From contig WFOY01000121.1 in assembly GCA_015487835.1 (NCBI GenBank), positions 1 to 6,726 of the forward strand: a DNA stretch of 6,726 nt. Reading direction: 5' to 3'. Source of the DNA: Aquificaceae bacterium. GTDB taxonomy: Bacteria > Aquificota > Aquificia > Aquificales > Aquificaceae. This document shows positions 5,186 through 6,726 of this stretch, piece by piece. The translations under genes were made by a program, and so were the position numbers. The notes beneath the pieces are model-generated. The model was not told the origin of the DNA and made no database searches. It saw only the letters and a list, made by a program, of their open reading frames with translations. How positions within the stretch are numbered: the first letter of the stretch is position 1; the number at the start of each line of letters is the position of its first letter.

Positions 5186-6726
5186 ATGCATCTCACTAGA
5201 CGAGATTTCCTTGAGCTTGCGATAGTTACCGGAGCTTACCTGACCGCTAACCCTGTCAGAGCACTCGCCGAGATGACCTACGATGACATCATGCGTTTTA
5301 AACCTGTTGGGAACGTAACCCTTCTCTTCACAACGGATATGCACGCTCATCTGGACCCCCTCTACTTCGCTGAACCAATGAACCTGGTTGCACCTAAGAA
5401 GCTGGCCGGGACACCTGGGTACATAACGGGTAAGAAGTTCCTAAGGTACTACAGGATAGCCCCCGGAACCCTCGAGGCCTACTTCACCAGCTGTGTGAAC
5501 TTCCCCGAACTTGCCCAGAAGTTCGGCAAGATGGGAGGAGCGGCCCACATAACCACGATCATCAAGTCCGTGATAGCGGAGAGAGGTAGGGATAAGGTTC
5601 TGGTTATGGACGGCGGGGACACGTGGACAACGACGGCCATAGGCACCTTCACGGAGGGCAAGTCCGTAGTTGAGTGGATGACCTACACAGGTTACGACCT
5701 CTTCGTCGCCCACTGGGACTACACCTTCGGTAAGGAGATATTCCTAAAGAGGATAGAGGAGCTCGAGAAGGGTGGTTGTGAGTTCATAACCCACAACGTC
5801 GTTGACGAGCTGTGGGGAGACCTTGTGTTCAAGCCTTACACGATCAAGGAGGTGGGAGGTGCCAAGCTCGGTATAATAGGCAGCTCCTTCCCCTTTACAC
5901 CCCTTGCGAATCCCAAACAGTTCGTCGAGGGTTGGAGCTTTGGCATAAGGGAGGACCAGCTCCAGCAGTTCGTAAACGAGCTGAGAGAAAAGCACAAGGT
6001 AGATGCGGTTATATTCCTCACCCACAACGGTTTCCCCCTCGACCAGAAGATAGCCCAGGTGGTAAAAGGTATAGACCTGATAATCTCGGGGCACACCCAC
6101 GACGTGACACCCAAAGCGGTCAGGGTGGGCAACACCCTCGTCCTTATAGCGGGGTCCCACGGCAAGTTCGTGGGCAGGATTGATCTCGATATAAGGAACG
6201 GTAAGATAAGAGACTACAGCTTCAAGCTATACCCCGTGGCTTCAAACCTGATACCCCCCGACAAAGGGGCCCAGAAGATCGTGGATAAGTGGAAGAAGGA
6301 GGTCACCAAGAAGTATAACCTGGATGAGGAGATAGGCGTAGCCGAGGTCATGCTTTACAAGAGGGACACCTTCTTCTCCACCTGGGACTGGCTGGTCGGT
6401 GAGGCCATAAACGATTACTACGGCGGTGACCTGGATGTGGTCCACTCTCCCGGCTACAGGTGGGGAACGACGGTTCTCCCTGGACAGAAGATAACCAGGA
6501 ACCACGTTTACGACTACACAGCCATAACTTACCCCAACGTGTACATCTTAAAGAGAACGGGGAAACAGCTCTTGGAGGTGTGGGAGGACGTGGCCGACAA
6601 CGTCTTCAACCCCGACCCCTTCTACCAGCAGGGTGGTGACATGACCAGGATATGGAACGTGGAGTACGAGATAGAGATAAACGGACCCCAGTACAAGCGT
6701 ATAAAGAAGGTCTGGATAGGTGGAAA
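5186..6726 (+). CDS. soxB: thiosulfohydrolase SoxB (3' truncated by window edge)
   Basis: SoxB hydrolyses the terminal sulfone of SoxY-bound S-thiosulfonate and releases sulfate. It is a periplasmic di-manganese enzyme of the metallophosphoesterase/5'-nucleotidase superfamily. The frame is open from ATG 5186 to the window end (513 codons); family members have roughly 550-600 residues, so only the end is missing. A twin-arginine signal, TRRDFLELA (Arg5-Arg6), is visible. Metal-site blocks in order are TTDMHAHL (Asp51, His53), DGGDTW (Asp142, Asp145), AHWDYTFG (His176), THNG (His280-Asn281) and SGHTHD (His303, His305). The SoxB-specific insert after DMHAHL (AEPMNLVAPKKLAGTPGY) and the C-terminal blocks RWGTTVLPGQKIT, YDYTAITYPN and NPDPFYQQGGDMTR confirm SoxB over a nucleotidase. 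AHWDYTFG replaces the more usual GHWEFTYG, a conservative change. Confidence 0.96.
   Translation, partial: MHLTRRDFLELAIVTGAYLTANPVRALAEMTYDDIMRFKPVGNVTLLFTTDMHAHLDPLYFAEPMNLVAPKKLAGTPGYITGKKFLRYYRIAPGTLEAYFTSCVNFPELAQKFGKMGGAAHITTIIKSVIAERGRDKVLVMDGGDTWTTTAIGTFTEGKSVVEWMTYTGYDLFVAHWDYTFGKEIFLKRIEELEKGGCEFITHNVVDELWGDLVFKPYTIKEVGGAKLGIIGSSFPFTPLANPKQFVEGWSFGIREDQLQQFVNELREKHKVDAVIFLTHNGFPLDQKIAQVVKGIDLIISGHTHDVTPKAVRVGNTLVLIAGSHGKFVGRIDLDIRNGKIRDYSFKLYPVASNLIPPDKGAQKIVDKWKKEVTKKYNLDEEIGVAEVMLYKRDTFFSTWDWLVGEAINDYYGGDLDVVHSPGYRWGTTVLPGQKITRNHVYDYTAITYPNVYILKRTGKQLLEVWEDVADNVFNPDPFYQQGGDMTRIWNVEYEIEINGPQYKRIKKVWIGG

Noticed and set aside
5744..6183. Several open frames on the minus strand and in a second plus frame within soxB
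   Set aside because: SoxB motifs are continuous through this stretch in one frame, so these are shadows.
1..6726. tRNA, rRNA, CRISPR, insertion sequence or phage signals
   Set aside because: No cloverleaf-like segment, spaced repeat array, transposase motif or terminal inverted repeat was seen.

Overview
The window looks like a chromosomal segment of a thermophilic, sulfur-oxidising bacterium, most likely a member of the Aquificota (Aquificaceae-like). Three things suggest this. Arginine is written mostly as AGG and isoleucine often as ATA. A complete thiosulfate-oxidation (Sox) locus is present. The block rplM-rpsI-argC has the same gene order that I recall from Aquifex aeolicus. The genus cannot be fixed from the sequence alone. 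Every supported gene is on the + strand and coding density is high.

Left part (1-2322): the 3' end of a LytM/M23-domain protein that lacks half of its zinc ligands and is probably an NlpD-like non-catalytic factor. It is followed by a compact housekeeping operon: rplM (ribosomal protein L13), rpsI (S9, ATGA overlap) and argC (arginine biosynthesis, GTG start inside the end of rpsI). A plausible sigma-70 type promoter overlaps the stop codon of the M23 gene.

Middle (2323-2426): a 104-bp, very AT-rich spacer that separates housekeeping from sulfur genes and presumably carries the control region of the sox operon. No convincing -35/-10 pair was found in it. The AT-richness runs on into the signal-peptide codons of the next gene, which has no Shine-Dalgarno sequence.

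Right part (2427-6726): an exported thioredoxin-fold protein (CPYC), then soxY, soxZ, soxA, soxX, a strong intrinsic terminator, and soxB (cut by the window edge). Together they encode the periplasmic thiosulfate-oxidising system. SoxYZ is the carrier whose C-terminal cysteine holds the sulfur intermediate. SoxAX is a c-type cytochrome with two hemes in SoxA and one in SoxX that couples thiosulfate to SoxY. SoxB is the di-metal hydrolase that releases sulfate. The thioredoxin-like protein may keep the SoxY cysteine reduced. SoxY and SoxB carry twin-arginine signals, SoxA a Sec signal, and SoxX a lipoprotein signal. soxCD is not in the window, but the window ends inside soxB, so its absence from the genome cannot be claimed.

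Most notable observations: SoxX looks like a lipoprotein with extra cysteines. SoxY ends in GGCG, one residue short of the usual GGCGG. A 23-bp element (19 of 23 identical) lies upstream of both soxZ and soxB, with a partial copy before soxY. An intrinsic terminator isolates soxB from soxYZAX. I found no evidence for a wholly new system; this is a recognisable Sox locus with unusual details.
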